Shown one piece after another: positions 37,058 to 37,789 of a DNA stretch of 37,789 nt. Each line of letters begins with the position of its first letter. The stretch's first letter is position 1. This stretch comes from Actinomycetes bacterium (lineage in GTDB: Bacteria > Actinomycetota > UBA4738), in NCBI GenBank assembly GCA_021784765.1, contig JAJYHN010000168.1, forward strand, positions 1 through 37,789, given 5' to 3'. A program made the position numbers and the translations under genes. The notes under the pieces were generated by a model that was not told the DNA's origin, did no database searches, and saw only the letters and a program-made list of their open reading frames with translations.

Positions 37058-37789
37058 CCCGAGACCTTCCGCCGGGAGAGCTCGTGCCAGGCCGCCGGCC
37101 ACGCGGCGCGAGCTGCGCGGGCGGCCTCCAGCTCGAGGCCGGCCAGCTCGCCGGTGACGAACGCGAGCCGGGCGGCCGCGGCCGGCTCGGCCTCCTCCGT
37201 GCAGGCCCGATCCGCCCGCTCCCGGAGCCACGCCTCTGCCACGACGGCGTCGTGGTGCTCGCCGAGCACGTCCTGCAGCCCGGCGGCGGCGGCGGCGAGG
37301 CGGGCGGCCCGCCCGCCGAGGGCGGGCGCGGCGTCCTCGGCCGCATACCGGCAGCGCTTCGCGAGGATCCGGACCCGATGGAGCTCGTCGTCGGGCGGCT
37401 CCTCCCCGAGGTCCCGAACGGCCCGCCGCAGGTGGGCCAAGGGGCGGGCCAGGACCTCGCCGAGGCTCCCGGCGGCCGGCCGGCCGGCCTCCGGCGCGAG
37501 CGGCGGCGCAACCGCGGCCTCCACCAGCCGGTCGAGCAGCCGATCGAATCGCTGATCGCGGCGGGCGGCGAGCAGTGCCTCGCGGGCGGCGTCGCGAGCC
37601 CCCGCGAGCTCGGCGAACAACGCGTCGGCCGCGATCCGGTCGGTGGACGGGAGACCCGCCGAGCGGGCGCGCAGGCGCTCCAGCAGGACCTCCGAGTCCC
37701 GCACGGCGCCCAGGCGAGCGCCGAGCCACCGCAGCTCCTCGCGGAGGGCGGCCGTCCACTCCGGCTCCAGGATCGAACGGAAGGTCCGC
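37048..37789 (-). CDS. CHAD domain protein (5' end beyond the window)
   Basis: The frame is open to the right edge; the GTG at 37704 chosen by the track is internal, because the upstream codons RTFRSILEPEWTAALREELRWLGARLGAVRDSEV are standard CHAD sequence. About 247 residues are visible, ending RRKVSGWL. The conserved positively charged and histidine helices are seen: LHRVRILAKRCRYAAED and LQDVLGEHHDAVVAEAWLRE. CHAD domains bind polyphosphate and are often fused to a CYTH domain, which would lie outside the window. Placement beside NUDIX, SixA and pst genes supports a polyphosphate link. Its stop overlaps the NUDIX start. Confidence 0.88.
   Translation of the reverse strand, partial: RTFRSILEPEWTAALREELRWLGARLGAVRDSEVLLERLRARSAGLPSTDRIAADALFAELAGARDAAREALLAARRDQRFDRLLDRLVEAAVAPPLAPEAGRPAAGSLGEVLARPLAHLRRAVRDLGEEPPDDELHRVRILAKRCRYAAEDAAPALGGRAARLAAAAAGLQDVLGEHHDAVVAEAWLRERADRACTEEAEPAAAARLAFVTGELAGLELEAARAARAAWPAAWHELSRRKVSGWL

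Noticed and set aside
1-37789. CRISPR array, prophage, insertion sequence, tRNA or rRNA genes
   Set aside because: No regularly spaced repeats, transposase or integrase motifs, cloverleaf-like segments or rRNA signatures were seen when reading both strands; a tRNA scan could still find something I missed.

Overview
The window is about 37.8 kb of very GC-rich, densely coded bacterial DNA. Many genes overlap by ATGA or GTGA, GTG starts are common, and Shine-Dalgarno sites mix with apparently leaderless starts. Gene content (DevS/DevR-type heme sensor system, GNAT fused to an ADP-forming acyl-CoA ligase, N-terminal CBS pair plus BON proteins) points to an actinobacterium (Actinomycetota). I cannot name the class or genus. 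No rRNA, tRNA, CRISPR array, insertion sequence or prophage was seen.

Layout. 1-500: end of a probable methyltransferase gene and a small YkoF-like protein. 498-3572 (minus): sugar-nucleotide epimerase and AMP-forming acetyl-CoA synthetase. 3718-6335 (minus): five-gene sulfur-carrier operon (DsrE, TusA, SQR-like flavoprotein, TusA, DsrE2). 6610-14276 (plus): CBS-BON protein, a complete group 3b-type [NiFe] hydrogenase (hydBGDA), its maturation protease and hypF; then YbaK-like deacylase, nicotinate phosphoribosyltransferase and carbamate kinase. 17406-19711: two tiny membrane proteins, ApbE and a heme-type ferric-reductase-like membrane protein. 19774-26361: a second CBS-BON gene divergent from a P-type ATPase, then the GNAT/acyl-CoA ligase fusion. 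26412-29359: SRPBCC protein divergent from a devS-devR pair. 29417-36207: PhoB-like regulator, phoU and pstBACS, with a divergent PhoR-like kinase. 36183-37789: SixA, NUDIX and CHAD genes.

How it fits together. The middle 20 kb looks like a hypoxia/dormancy (DosR/DevR-type) regulon. The DevS homologue keeps the heme His and the distal Tyr, and the DevR recognition helix reads AEKTVKNYVS, as in Mycobacterium tuberculosis DosR. From the known DosR core (GGGAC-N4-GTCCC) I found copies of a relaxed form, GGGNC-N4-GNCCC, upstream of the sulfur operon, the cbs-hydrogenase operon, arcC, the second cbs gene, the P-type ATPase, the GNAT/acyl-CoA ligase and the devS/SRPBCC divergent region. At four promoters a 7/8 or 8/8 site, and at the sulfur operon an 8/8 site with a weaker -10, lies with its centre 33 nt from the centre of a -10-like hexamer; a second site usually lies 22-23 nt further upstream. 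The targets (hydrogen metabolism, sulfur relay, acetate/acetylation, ATP from carbamoyl phosphate, cation pumping, CBS sensors) form a coherent low-oxygen energy programme. The right third is a separate phosphate module with its own PHO-box-like repeats. Operators and regulation are inferences from sequence only.
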